Below, piece by piece: positions 42,729-51,429 of a stretch of 64,000 nucleotides of DNA; position 1 is the stretch's first letter, and each line of letters begins with the position of its first letter. The position numbers and the translations under genes are program-made. The stretch covers positions 179,138 through 243,137 of the forward strand of contig REDI01000080.1 of NCBI GenBank assembly GCA_007693595.1, in the 5' to 3' direction. The DNA is from Deltaproteobacteria bacterium (lineage in GTDB: Bacteria > Myxococcota_A > UBA796 > GCA-2862545). The notes under the pieces are model-generated. The model was given only the letters and a program-made list of their open reading frames with translations. It made no database searches and had not been told where the DNA came from.

Positions 42729-44222
42729 GTGACAGACCTGGCGCGCTGGGGGTTCATCGTCGGTCTGCTGCTCTTCGTCTCGCCCGCGGTGGCGGCGGAG
42801 GTCGTGTGGCTGAACGAGGCCCCCGCCGAAGACATCTCGCGGGTGGCGGCGCTCGCGGGGGCGCGGCGCGGACCGTTGACCCCGGCGGAGTTTCGTTCCC
42901 TGCTCACCGACGCCACGCCCTTAGATCGCGAGGCCATCGAAGAGGTCGCGCGGGTCCGCGCCGAGGTTCAGGTGCACGAGACGGTCCTCGACGGGGAGCT
43001 GCTGATCATGGAGGGCTTGGAGCGAGCGCTCGCGCGGGTCCGATCGATCCGTGATCCTGCGGAGCGGGACGTGGTGATCGGTGCCCTTCTGTATCAGGGT
43101 TTCGCGGTGGACCGCTTCTGGGGCGACACCCTCGGGACCGCTGCCGATGCCGCGCCCTATCGGATCACCATCGACGATCAGGTGGTGGAGCGACCCTGGG
43201 TCGACGCCTTCGGGCTCGAGCCGCTGCGCAAGGTCTCCCACGAAGACATCGGGGAGGCGCCTTCCCGCGAGGCCTACGAGTCGCTGCGGCGGGTGCTCGC
43301 GCGCACCCTGCGTGCGCGGGTGCTCGCGCCGGACCTGCCTCCCGGCTCGGTCCTCATGGTGGACGGGGAGCCGGTAGAGGTCGACGAGACCACCGTGATC
43401 GAGCTCCTCCCTGGGCAGCACTTCCTTCACGTCGAGCTCGATGGACGGATCATCGGTCGCGAGGCGATCCGCCTGCAGCCGGGGCAGCGTTTCGAGCTCA
43501 CCTTGCCGCTCCCGGAGTCGGACTGGCAGGCGGTCCTGAAGGCTGCGCGGCTGAACGAAGGGCTGACTCCCAGGACCTTTCTGCCCTTCTTCGACGCGTT
43601 GGGCGGCGAGATCTGGATAGCCCAAGGTCAGGGCTCCGATCTGCGCCTCACCCGGATTGGCCCCGACGAGATCGCCTCGGTCGCTGCGCCTGTCGTCGGC
43701 ACGCCCGCCCGGCCTGGACCAGGACGCTTCGGCGACGTCTCGCTCGAGGCGTGGGCCGGGCTCGGCCTCATGTTCAGTAGAGACTTCGAGCAGCCCTCAC
43801 CCGCGGGCGAGGGCGGCCGTGCGCTGGCCGTGCCGCCCTCGGTGGGGCTCGGCCTCGCCTGGGACAGGTCTTTCATTCGGTACGGCTTGGGGGTCGAGGT
43901 CTTTCTTCCGGTCGGGCCGGCCCAGATCGCCCGCTCGGGACCGTCCACCTATCGCTTTCGCTTCCTGCCCCACCTCTTGCTCGGCCACCCCCTGCTTCAA
44001 GTGACCTATGGCTACTTGACCCCCCATCACTGGATGGGAGGGATCCAAGGTATGATGCCCATCGCGGGCGACGCGATCCTCGACGATCTACTGGTCGAGG
44101 TCCGGGGAGGGCTCAGGGTAGGGGCTGGGCCCACCATGGAGCGGGTAGACGGCTCGGTATGGAACGGACGATCCGTCTTTATCGCGAACATCTCGATCGG
44201 GTTCCGACTTCGTCCGCGTTAG
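42729..44222 (+). CDS. Exported protein with PEGA-like and barrel-like regions
   Basis: A 497-residue protein from the GTG at 42729, 16 bases after the kinase stop. The signal peptide ends SPAVAA. Residues about 215-285 resemble a PEGA module (PGSVLMVDGEPVEVDETTV, then LPGQHFLHVELDG). The last about 150 residues show alternating strands and aromatic residues ending IANISIGFRLRPR, as in a small outer-membrane barrel. No catalytic motif is recognised. The operon with the kinase suggests that it is an envelope component under kinase control. Confidence 0.68.
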   Translation: MTDLARWGFIVGLLLFVSPAVAAEVVWLNEAPAEDISRVAALAGARRGPLTPAEFRSLLTDATPLDREAIEEVARVRAEVQVHETVLDGELLIMEGLERALARVRSIRDPAERDVVIGALLYQGFAVDRFWGDTLGTAADAAPYRITIDDQVVERPWVDAFGLEPLRKVSHEDIGEAPSREAYESLRRVLARTLRARVLAPDLPPGSVLMVDGEPVEVDETTVIELLPGQHFLHVELDGRIIGREAIRLQPGQRFELTLPLPESDWQAVLKAARLNEGLTPRTFLPFFDALGGEIWIAQGQGSDLRLTRIGPDEIASVAAPVVGTPARPGPGRFGDVSLEAWAGLGLMFSRDFEQPSPAGEGGRALAVPPSVGLGLAWDRSFIRYGLGVEVFLPVGPAQIARSGPSTYRFRFLPHLLLGHPLLQVTYGYLTPHHWMGGIQGMMPIAGDAILDDLLVEVRGGLRVGAGPTMERVDGSVWNGRSVFIANISIGFRLRPR

Positions 44223-44236
44223 AGGCCGAAGGTCGA

Positions 44237-44259
44237 GGTGCTGCGGGGTAGAGAGCACC
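44237..44259. terminator. Hairpin in convergent gap
   Basis: GGTGCT (44237-44242) pairs with AGCACC (44254-44259) across eleven bases, just after the stop at 44222 and between convergent genes. It lacks a T-run. The rest of the gap has several CCACA-rich words but no gene. Confidence 0.3.
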
Positions 44260-44353
44260 GTGTTCCACAGGCTGGGGCGCGACGGTCCTCAGCCTTTCCG
44301 GCGGTTTTCCACAACCAAGATTCGTTGGCTCACAGGTTATCAATAGCCTGGAC

Positions 44354-45040
44354 TCAGTGGGCTGGTCCCCCGTAGGGCTCTCCCGACTCCTCGAGAATCC
44401 AGAGCTCTTTGGCGGAGGTTTCGTAGCGGGCGGCGTGCTCGGGGCTGAGTCGGAGAGGGCGAGCGCTCGGGGGCCATGGGGTGCGGTCGATGCCGATGAT
44501 CGCGAGGTCCGCACCGGCGAGAAGGCGGTCGAGGCTGCGGCTGGGTGCCCCTCGCCGCGCGACAGCCACGCGATGGTGTGCACCGCGGATCGACCAGCCC
44601 AGGCAGGGGGCGCTCGTGAGCTGGGGTGGGGACCCTGGCTCGATCTCGCCTGCCTCGAGACCCACCGCTTCGAAGGTGACCTCGCCGATCTCGAGTCGGC
44701 CCCCCGGATGAATGGCGTCGAGGATCAGGGGAGGAGCTTCGGGCCAGCCCCGCTGCCAGGCCTCGAGGAGGTAGGCGGGCCGCTCGGTGGTCAGAGGACT
44801 CGCGATCAGGGTCGGCTCTGGCGCCATCGCGCGGCGGTGGAGCAGGGGGAAGAGGCCACCGATGGACGACATCGATCCGCTCGAGATCAGCACGGCGTGT
44901 AGCTTCTGCGCGATCTCGTCCCGAAGCGAGATCGACAGACCTTGCCCCGCATCGATCAAGACCCAACGGCCCGAGGCGCGAAGGAGAAGACCCCCTCGCA
45001 GCGCGTGGATGTGGAGGTCGGGGGAGAGGGCGGCGCGCAT
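44354..45040 (-). CDS. Metallo-beta-lactamase-fold protein lacking the metal-binding motif
   Basis: A 228-residue protein with the MBL framework: WVLIDAGQG for the first strands and HAVLISSGSMSSIGGLFPLL where active enzymes carry T-H-x-H-x-D-H. All four metal ligands at residues 54, 56, 58 and 59 are serine. Later strands (GWSIRGAHHRVAVARR, ADLAIIGIDRTPW) match the ComEC/ribonuclease-Z-like pattern. The changes need several substitutions each, so they are not sequencing errors. It is probably a non-catalytic binding or structural protein. A TACAAT box lies upstream at 45067-45062. Confidence 0.65.
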   Translation of the reverse strand: MRAALSPDLHIHALRGGLLLRASGRWVLIDAGQGLSISLRDEIAQKLHAVLISSGSMSSIGGLFPLLHRRAMAPEPTLIASPLTTERPAYLLEAWQRGWPEAPPLILDAIHPGGRLEIGEVTFEAVGLEAGEIEPGSPPQLTSAPCLGWSIRGAHHRVAVARRGAPSRSLDRLLAGADLAIIGIDRTPWPPSARPLRLSPEHAARYETSAKELWILEESGEPYGGPAH

Positions 45041-45077
45041 AGCGGTCTCCGAGAGCGATCATTGTAGCCTGCGGTGT

Positions 45078-45095
45078 GGTCTGGGGGGTGTAAGC
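45078..45095. other. Unassigned intergenic stretch before the 45238 gene
   Basis: This is part of the 197-base divergent region 45041-45237. I see no gene or strong regulatory site in this sub-stretch beyond the TACAAT box listed with the neighbouring gene. Confidence 0.2.
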
Positions 45096-45177
45096 TCGCG
45101 GGGGTCCGCACTGTTCCCGTAGTGCGTGAGCCCTCGCGGCTCGGGCGGCGTATCACCGGGCGTCCACTGCGCGGATA

Positions 45178-45195
45178 CGTTACGAACGCATAACG
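45178..45195. promoter_or_regulatory. Imperfect palindrome, possible operator
   Basis: CGTTACG and CATAACG form 7-base arms (one mismatch) around AACG, 43 bases before the ATG at 45238. AT content is locally raised. Operator function is speculative. Confidence 0.25.
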
Positions 45196-45237
45196 ATTCT
45201 GCCGATCCGGGTAATCCCCCACGCGATCGAGGTGGCC

Positions 45238-46803
45238 ATGAAACCTATCGAAATCCCTACCCCCAGCCACACGACCAAGCGCAAGGAGCGCGCCGCGTCC
45301 CGGAGCCCTCTCTGGTCGCGTGCCTTCCTGGTTTGTCTCGCGCTCGGTGCCGCCGGATGTTGGTCCGAAGAGCCCTTGCCCCCTCCGGCCCCTGAGTCGG
45401 AGCAAGCCGCCGAGCCCCCGGCTGAGCCTGCCGACGTCGCTGCGGAGGAGCCTGCCGAACCCGTGGCGGAGGCCGACGACGCGACGATCGACGACGATGA
45501 CAGCGCCGACGATGACAGCGCCGACGACGACAGCGCCGGTGACGTGGAGCCGAGCCCAGCACCCCCTTCCGGCACCGAACGAGCCAGCGAACGCCCCGAG
45601 GGCTCGCGCACGTCGACGCGGAGCGAGGCGAGGGAGCGTCCTTCGCAGGCGGCGGCGTCCGAGCGCCCCGAGGGCTCGCGCACGTCGACGCGGAGCGAGG
45701 CGAGGGAGCGTCCTTCGCAGGCGGCGGCGTCCGAGCGCCCCGAGGGCTCGCGCACGTCGACGCGGAGCGAGGCGAGGGAGCGTCCTTCGCAGGCGGCGGC
45801 GTCCGAGCGCCCCGAGGGCTCGCGCACCACGACCCGCGCTGCCGCTGATGCTTCCTCTCGCACCCCTCGGTCCAAGGAGCGCGATTCGGTCGCGGCGACC
45901 AGCCGTGAGGCGCGAACGAGCACCCCTGCCGATCCGCCCGAGTCGTCCGATCCAGTCGCGTCCCCAGGCCTAGCGCCTGAGCCCGAACCGACCTCGACCC
46001 CACAAGACGAAGCCGCCACGGCCAGGGTCGCTGCCGCGGAGCCCGAGCCCGAGCCCGAGACGGAGTACGACGGGTCAGCCTTCGCGGATCTACCGGAGCC
46101 CGAGGTCGCGGTCCGTCGCTTCAGCGGCGAAGACTGGAAGTCCATCCGTGAAGAGCGGGTGTTGTCGGTCATGAACGAGCCGGGTCCCGGCACCGATCCG
46201 AGCTGCTATCCCCGCGACATGATGCCCCTTGCCCAGAAGGGCAAGATGAGCAAGGACCAGGTTGGGTGTGTTCAAAAGTCTCTGGCGCAAGCCGAATATA
46301 GCGCCGACCAGGCGCGCCTGTCTCTGGTCTTGATCGCCAACGCCCAGGCTCGCGAAGAGACCGACAACTGGGAGTGGCTCGTCGCGCGCCACCTCGAGGC
46401 TATCGACGAAGAGAACCCTGGTCTCGCCTACCGATACTCGCTTCACATGTATCAGAAGGGCCTCGACCACTACCCCGAGGCCCTGCACTGGGCGAACATC
46501 GCCATCGGTCAGCGGGCCGCTTGGACCGGGGCGACCTACCACGAGCGTGTCACGCGTCTCTACAAGGTCCGGGCGGCGATCTCGCAGGCCTTGTGGCAGC
46601 AGGCCGAGAAGGGCTGGAGCAAGGACGCCTCCGACGCGAACCGCAAGGCGGTCCTCCATCATCGCGACGAGACCCGCAGGCTCGCCGTGGAGTGGTATCG
46701 CTATGCCCTCGAGACGGGCATGGACACCGAGACCCCGCTCAAGCTCTGTGCGAACGCGAGCATCCGTGACCGCTGCGACGCCGAGGTCACCGCCGACCTA
46801 TAG
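45238..46803 (+). CDS. Lipoprotein with 24-residue tandem repeats and an unnamed C-terminal helical domain
   Basis: A 521-residue protein from the ATG at 45238 (GAGG upstream). A basic N-terminus is followed by a hydrophobic stretch ending LGAAGC, a lipobox. Then come a Pro/Glu/Ala-rich region, a DDDDSADDDSADDDSA run and three perfect copies plus a partial copy of a 24-residue Ser/Arg/Glu repeat (RPEGSRTSTRSEARERPSQA core). The C-terminal about 200 residues form a helical domain with conserved cysteines (PSCYPRD, VGCVQKSL, KLCANAS, DRCDAE). This domain is shared with the convergent gene at 46842-48455. No known family is recognised. Confidence 0.78.
   Translation: MKPIEIPTPSHTTKRKERAASRSPLWSRAFLVCLALGAAGCWSEEPLPPPAPESEQAAEPPAEPADVAAEEPAEPVAEADDATIDDDDSADDDSADDDSAGDVEPSPAPPSGTERASERPEGSRTSTRSEARERPSQAAASERPEGSRTSTRSEARERPSQAAASERPEGSRTSTRSEARERPSQAAASERPEGSRTTTRAAADASSRTPRSKERDSVAATSREARTSTPADPPESSDPVASPGLAPEPEPTSTPQDEAATARVAAAEPEPEPETEYDGSAFADLPEPEVAVRRFSGEDWKSIREERVLSVMNEPGPGTDPSCYPRDMMPLAQKGKMSKDQVGCVQKSLAQAEYSADQARLSLVLIANAQAREETDNWEWLVARHLEAIDEENPGLAYRYSLHMYQKGLDHYPEALHWANIAIGQRAAWTGATYHERVTRLYKVRAAISQALWQQAEKGWSKDASDANRKAVLHHRDETRRLAVEWYRYALETGMDTETPLKLCANASIRDRCDAEVTADL
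45601..45832 (+). repeat. 72-base perfect tandem repeat, in frame
   Basis: Three consecutive 72-base units starting at 45601, 45673 and 45745 are identical at the nucleotide level, and a fourth diverges after about 16 bases. Each encodes 24 residues. Perfect identity implies recent expansion or homogenisation. Confidence 0.95.
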
Positions 46804-46841
46804 GCTCGTCCGCGGCCCATGCCTGAGCCCTCGTCGTGTTC

Positions 46842-48455
46842 TCACTCGTCGTCTTCGTTGAGGGCCGCCACATCGGGTCGCCGGTAGTCGCAGAAGTCCT
46901 GGGTGCCCGCCGCGCTGAAGCAGATCTGGAAGGCGAGGGAGCCGTCCATGTTGACTTCGGAGTGGTTGGCGTAGTCGAGCCACTCGCGGGCCAAGGTCTT
47001 GGTGCGGCTCCGCCAGCGGCCAGCGAGGGCCTGCCGACTCTTGGTCGGGTCGTCGAGGAAGTGGCGCTCGGCTTGGTACCACCGCTTCTGGGCGGCGATG
47101 GCGCGTAGGCGCAGCAGGGCGTAGACCCGCTCGGTCCGAAGATCGCCCGCCCAACGCTCCTTGTTCGCGAGAGCGATCTCGGACCATCGGATGGTCTCGC
47201 TCGCCCGATCGGGGCCCTGCTCCGCCAGGAATCTCGCGAAGATGTAGCAGAGGTCTGCGTCCGAGCGGTCGATGTCGTTGAGGTGCCGGCGCATGGCGGC
47301 TTCCCAGCGGTGCATCTTGCCCTTCGCCCAGGCGTCGGCGACTAGGACCCGGCTGATTTTGTCGCGTTCGACCTGCCGCCGCGCGTGCCGGAGGGATCGC
47401 TCGAGGCAGGCGACCTCGACCTCGGTGAGGCGTCCGAGGAGCGCTTTGGGCTCCAGGCTGAGCAGGTCGTTGCACTCGATGTCCAGCTCTTCGGTCTCGA
47501 GCGCGAGCAGGCCGGTGAAGGCCTCGGTCTTGTCGACGTCGATGCTCACCCAGGTCTCGGGCGGGGGCAGGGGAGCGCCCTCGGTGATCTCGATCTCGCC
47601 ACGCCGCTCGGCGCGGCGCCGGCGCCGCTCCGCTTTGCGGGCTTCGCGCTTGGCGATCCGCTCCTGGCGCTTGCGTTGTTTCTCGGCGGCCTTCGCTGCG
47701 GACTCTTGGAGGGCGCGAAGTCGGGCTTCTTCTCGCTCTTTTTCAGCCTGACGCTCCTTCGCGGCCTTCTCGCGACGGGCGATCTCGGCGGGGTCGATCT
47801 TGACGTCGACGGCGGGATTCAGGCTCATGTCGGGGGCCGACCACCAGCTGGGCTCCTTCAGGTTGCCGTCGTCTCCGCGCAGGAGCTTCTCGGGGAAGTT
47901 GGGACCCTCCATCCAGAAAGAGTCGACCACGAGGCCATCGCTGTCGATGACCTGGACGAAGTTCGGGGTGTCGGGGGGGGCCTTGGGCTTGAGCGCGAGC
48001 CAGCCGTTGACCAGGACACCGCCGTTGCGCGGAGGGTAGAGGTGGGCGTCGTCGGGGCCGGTCGGCTCACCGGGAGGGTAGTCGGCCAGGGTGGCGCGCA
48101 GGGGGTGGTCTTCGTCGAAGGACTCGGGCCAGGGAAAGTCGGTGGTGGCGCCGGCGATCGAGGACCAGCGCTCGACGGTGAACTCGTCTTGATCGAAGAA
48201 GGCGGCCAGGGCGTTCATGCGCGCGAAGCGGATCAAGTGGTTGGGGTGAAGCCGATCGGGGGTACAGGGCAGCTTGCCGTAGGTCAGATCGAGCACGTTT
48301 CGATAGAGGTCGAGATCGAACTCTTCGAGGGCGTTGTCGGCCTTGTTCATGGCACCGATGAAGTCGTTGACGCTGAAGTCTGCTTCGCAGTCGGCGTGAG
48401 CGGTGACCGGCAGAGCGAGCGAGAGGCTGAGGCTGATCAGGGCGATACCGCGCAT
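46842..48455 (-). CDS. Exported protein with basic coiled coil and the same unnamed C-terminal domain
   Basis: A 537-residue protein from the ATG at 48455 (GGAG eight bases upstream). The signal peptide ends TAHA. Residues about 20-220 form an unrecognised N-terminal domain, followed by a highly charged Lys/Arg/Glu helix (about 225-300). The C-terminal about 210 residues align with those of the 45238 protein: VACLERSLRHAR, RHLNDID, RVYALLRLRAIAAQKRWYQAE, LAREWLDYA and FQICFSAAGTQDFCD have counterparts in the same order. Both genes are exported and convergent, with 38 bases between them. Function is unknown. Confidence 0.75.
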   Translation of the reverse strand: MRGIALISLSLSLALPVTAHADCEADFSVNDFIGAMNKADNALEEFDLDLYRNVLDLTYGKLPCTPDRLHPNHLIRFARMNALAAFFDQDEFTVERWSSIAGATTDFPWPESFDEDHPLRATLADYPPGEPTGPDDAHLYPPRNGGVLVNGWLALKPKAPPDTPNFVQVIDSDGLVVDSFWMEGPNFPEKLLRGDDGNLKEPSWWSAPDMSLNPAVDVKIDPAEIARREKAAKERQAEKEREEARLRALQESAAKAAEKQRKRQERIAKREARKAERRRRRAERRGEIEITEGAPLPPPETWVSIDVDKTEAFTGLLALETEELDIECNDLLSLEPKALLGRLTEVEVACLERSLRHARRQVERDKISRVLVADAWAKGKMHRWEAAMRRHLNDIDRSDADLCYIFARFLAEQGPDRASETIRWSEIALANKERWAGDLRTERVYALLRLRAIAAQKRWYQAERHFLDDPTKSRQALAGRWRSRTKTLAREWLDYANHSEVNMDGSLAFQICFSAAGTQDFCDYRRPDVAALNEDDE

Positions 48456-48487
48456 GGTCGAGACTCCGGGCAAGGTGGGTCATGGGG

Positions 48488-48516
48488 TCGACCCCCGACG
48501 GGCAGCGGACTATAAT
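48488..48516 (+). promoter_or_regulatory. Sigma-70-like promoter
   Basis: TCGACC (48488-48493), a 17-base spacer, then a perfect TATAAT (48511-48516) lie upstream of the gene at 48632, giving a leader of roughly 110 bases. The -35 element matches four of six consensus positions. Confidence 0.5.
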
Positions 48517-48631
48517 CCGGCAGCGGGCACCGCGAGGGATGTTGGCTGACCCTCTTGGGGTTCAAGAGCACGAGACCTCGTAACCTATGCGTGGTTTCTC
48601 GCCTTCTGCGAATGGTTCTAGGAGATCTTCC

Positions 48632-49099
48632 ATGATGAGACTCGGGCGAGAACTGGTGGTCGTGGGTCTCGCGGTCAGCCTTGGCCTCGGCGCGATCGCG
48701 GCCGACAAGAAGAAGGGGCGGCCGGTTACGATCCGCGTGGTCGATCAGGAAGGGCAGGCCCTGCCCAACGCCACCGTCCGCGTTCCGGGCACCGAAGGCA
48801 AGCGCCTAGTCAACCGCAACGGCGAGTGGACCGAGTCCATGCTCTACACCCACGAGGGCGACGAGTTCGTCTTCCAGAAGAACGAGTTCGTTGAGTTCCA
48901 CATTGCAGCGCCGGAGTTTCACGCACGGTCGATCCGCTATCGCGTCCGCGGTCGCATGAACTACGTTCAGGTGGTGCTCAAACCCATGCCTCCACCCACC
49001 GCCCCCCTCGCCGAAGACGAAGGCGACGACCTGATGATCCGCTGGTTTCAGCGTACCGAGGCCGAGGAGGCCGAAGGCGATGTCGAGGTCAAGAAGTAG
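48632..49099 (+). CDS. Small exported protein with carboxypeptidase-regulatory-like domain
   Basis: A 155-residue protein from the ATG at 48632 (AGGAGA upstream). The signal peptide ends GLGAIAAD. Residues 28-120 resemble a carboxypeptidase-regulatory/Ig-like beta-sandwich (VTIRVVDQEGQALPNATVRVPGTEG, FEFHIAAPEFHARS-type strands). The C-terminal tail is acidic, ending in Glu/Asp/Lys. It has no catalytic motif. It may be a periplasmic or surface accessory protein. Confidence 0.65.
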   Translation: MMRLGRELVVVGLAVSLGLGAIAADKKKGRPVTIRVVDQEGQALPNATVRVPGTEGKRLVNRNGEWTESMLYTHEGDEFVFQKNEFVEFHIAAPEFHARSIRYRVRGRMNYVQVVLKPMPPPTAPLAEDEGDDLMIRWFQRTEAEEAEGDVEVKK

Positions 49100-49126
49100 C
49101 TTCTCGCAGCCCTACGGAGCCGTGTC

Positions 49127-50020
49127 TTGAACCACGCGCGATTTCTGTCCGAGGTGGTGGGGCGTCCCCCTCCGGCGCGACTCTCGGTCCTGCTGACCCT
49201 GATCGCAGGCCAGGGCTTCGAGATCCTGCCTCCTACACCCCGGGCTGCGCACCACCCCCTGATCGTGCCCCTGGCCCTCGAGCCCGAAGGGGCCGCGGTC
49301 GGGTTGCTTTGCTGGCCGACCGCTCCGCTCACCATGCCGCTGCCCATCGTGCGTCACCCCTTCGCCAGCGCCGAGCAGCGGTGGAGCTTGGAGCTCATCG
49401 CGTGCTCGACCGATCAGCTCGTGCACCGGCTGGTCGCGCTGCGCGAGCTTGCAGGTGAGGAGCTGCCGAGCGCCCTCCTCGATCGGATCAACGCCGAAGG
49501 CGCCTTGTACTTGCGGGGGCAGGCGCGCGCGTCCGGCTTGAGCGAGGCGGCGTACCGCCTGGTGAAGATCGGCGAGACCCACGCTTTTCACGAGGCGCTC
49601 GTGCGGCGGCACCTCGACCGGGGCGCCGTCACGGCGGCGATGGTTACGGCGGATCGCGCGGCGCAGATCGCGCCGGGCTGGGCTCGAGCCATGGCGGCGC
49701 GCGCGATCTTGCTCGATGAGCTCGGTGAAGCCGAGCAAGCGCGCGACAGCGCGGCGGCTGCGTTGGCTGATCCGGTGTGGACCCTGGGCCACCCCTTTGC
49801 GCGGATCGCGACCCTGGCGGGGTGGTCCAGGATCAGCGCGGAGCCCTTCCGCCGCCTCGCGGCAGCCCCCTCCAAGCCCCTCGCGGACCGGGCCGCTCAC
49901 CTCCTCGATGCCATCGCCGTCGAAGGGGGGGACTGGGCTGCGGGTCGAGCCGAGGTCGCGACGCTGTACGCCCAGGCGGGCTTGGCGCCGACCGCCGCCC
50001 TCCTTCGCTCGGCGAGGTAG
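49127..50020 (+). CDS. Hypothetical protein with C-terminal helical repeats
   Basis: A 297-residue protein from a TTG at 49127 (GGAG eight bases upstream), 27 bases after the previous stop. The N-terminal 110 residues are mixed alpha/beta; residues about 150-290 are Ala/Arg-rich helices resembling TPR pairs (ARAMAARAILLDELGEAEQARDSAAAAL). No signal peptide and no recognised family. Confidence 0.6.
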   Translation: MNHARFLSEVVGRPPPARLSVLLTLIAGQGFEILPPTPRAAHHPLIVPLALEPEGAAVGLLCWPTAPLTMPLPIVRHPFASAEQRWSLELIACSTDQLVHRLVALRELAGEELPSALLDRINAEGALYLRGQARASGLSEAAYRLVKIGETHAFHEALVRRHLDRGAVTAAMVTADRAAQIAPGWARAMAARAILLDELGEAEQARDSAAAALADPVWTLGHPFARIATLAGWSRISAEPFRRLAAAPSKPLADRAAHLLDAIAVEGGDWAAGRAEVATLYAQAGLAPTAALLRSAR

Positions 50021-50216
50021 CGGCCCGCCGTCTCGGGACGGGCTCTCGGCGTGAGGGGCGGCTCGGGTCGGCCGGAGATCACGGGGTCGCCGAAGCGTAT
50101 TCTTCGCGAGCTCTTGCGCAGGACACGACGCACTGGCGAGGGCTTTAGGGCTCAGGTAAGCTGCTCGGAGAGGTTCTCTTCGCCCCTTCCGTGTCACGAT
50201 TCGATCGGGATCGCTC

Positions 50217-51335
50217 ATGTCACCTTCGTACGCTCGCCGCCCACCCTCTTCATCCGGCAGCTCGACGCCGGAGCGCGCAGAGGAGCAGGCCTCCTCGAAC
50301 CCGGACTGGCTCAGCAGCCTCTCGATGGCCTCTCCCCATGCGGACACCTTCGAGGCGGTGACGGGGCTGCAGATCGACGAGGAGCAAGCCACTGCCGTCC
50401 TCGATCGGGCGAGCGAGATCCTGGGCGAAGACCGAGACGAGACCCGCCCAGAGTGGGCGGAAGAGTATGTATTGACGGGCGAAGTCTCCTGGCCCCGGTC
50501 CCCGCGGCCCCAGGGCCGACTCGGCGAGGTGCACGACGCCCATGCCCGCGCCCTACCCTCTTTGTCGGTGGAGCTGAGCGCGACTCAAGAGGCGGAGCTC
50601 GCGCACTTCAAGCGACAGTGGGAGGCGAACCGCACTCGCTACGAAGAGGTCGCCGCGATCACGGGCGTTCCGGCCATCCTCATCGCCGGCATCCATTACC
50701 GTGAGTCCTCGATGGACTTCGACACCTACCTCCATCAAGGCGATCCTTTGGGGCGGCCAGCGGTCAACCACCCCTCCGACATCCCGATCTTCTACGAGTG
50801 GGAAGAGGCGGCCATCCACGCCCTCGACTCGAAGCGGGGCCTCGCCAGCTCGGTCGGCCTCGACGAAGACACCCGCGATCTGACGGCGATCGCCACCTAC
50901 GCCGAGGCGTACAATGGGCTCGGCTACCACTTCCGCGATCGCCCGAGCCCCTATGTCTACGCGGGTACAGATCATTATCAGGGCGGGCTCTTCGTCGCCG
51001 ATGGCGTCTACGATCCCCAGCGTCAAGATGGGCGCTTGGGGGTGGTGGCGTTGGCGATGTCGGTCGGCGAGGTCGATCCCGCGCCGCCTACCTCCTCGGT
51101 GGTGAGCCCCGAGTGGCGCGCGGTCCGCGAGGGTGAGCAGACGCTGCAGGTCGGATCTCGCGGCGACGGCGTCCGCGACCTCCAAGTGCGACTCAACGAG
51201 CAGGGCGCAGCGCTCCAGCCCGATGGTGTCTTTGGTCCCGCGACCCGCGCGGCCCTCGAGCGTTTCCAGCGCAGCGCGGGGCTTCCCGTCACCGGCGTCG
51301 CCGACAGCAACGTGGCGACCGCTCTGATCCGGTAG
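50217..51335 (+). CDS. Muramidase-like protein with C-terminal peptidoglycan-binding domain
   Basis: A 372-residue protein without a signal peptide. The N-terminal 130 residues are polar and low in structure. Residues about 130-270 look like a lysozyme-type domain (GVPAILIAGIHYRESSMDF, then HQGDPLGRPA, TYAEAYNGLGY and ADGVYDP), in which the glutamate of HYRESS is the likely acid catalyst. Residues about 300-370 are a peptidoglycan_binding_1 domain (LQVGSRGDGVRDLQVRLNEQG, GVFGPATRAALERFQR). Leaderless muramidases of this kind are known in phage tails and contractile injection clusters, but no such genes are visible here. Confidence 0.75.
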   Translation: MSPSYARRPPSSSGSSTPERAEEQASSNPDWLSSLSMASPHADTFEAVTGLQIDEEQATAVLDRASEILGEDRDETRPEWAEEYVLTGEVSWPRSPRPQGRLGEVHDAHARALPSLSVELSATQEAELAHFKRQWEANRTRYEEVAAITGVPAILIAGIHYRESSMDFDTYLHQGDPLGRPAVNHPSDIPIFYEWEEAAIHALDSKRGLASSVGLDEDTRDLTAIATYAEAYNGLGYHFRDRPSPYVYAGTDHYQGGLFVADGVYDPQRQDGRLGVVALAMSVGEVDPAPPTSSVVSPEWRAVREGEQTLQVGSRGDGVRDLQVRLNEQGAALQPDGVFGPATRAALERFQRSAGLPVTGVADSNVATALIR

Positions 51336-51429
51336 ATGGGGACCGGCGGGTTTCGCCTCGAGCGCTCCTCGACCCCCTGGGCTCAGACCTCGGGGCGGCC
51401 CCGCCCGTGTCGTCGGGTTAGCCCGCCGC

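Noticed and set aside
44261..44345. DnaA-box-like words (TTTTCCACA at 44305-44313 and TGTTCCACA at 44261-44269)
   Set aside because: Only one word is close to consensus, no AT-rich unwinding region or dnaA/dnaN gene is nearby, and the stretch lies between two convergent gene ends.
45601..45832. CRISPR-like periodic repeats
   Set aside because: The units are contiguous without spacers, in frame and translated, so this is a coding tandem repeat.
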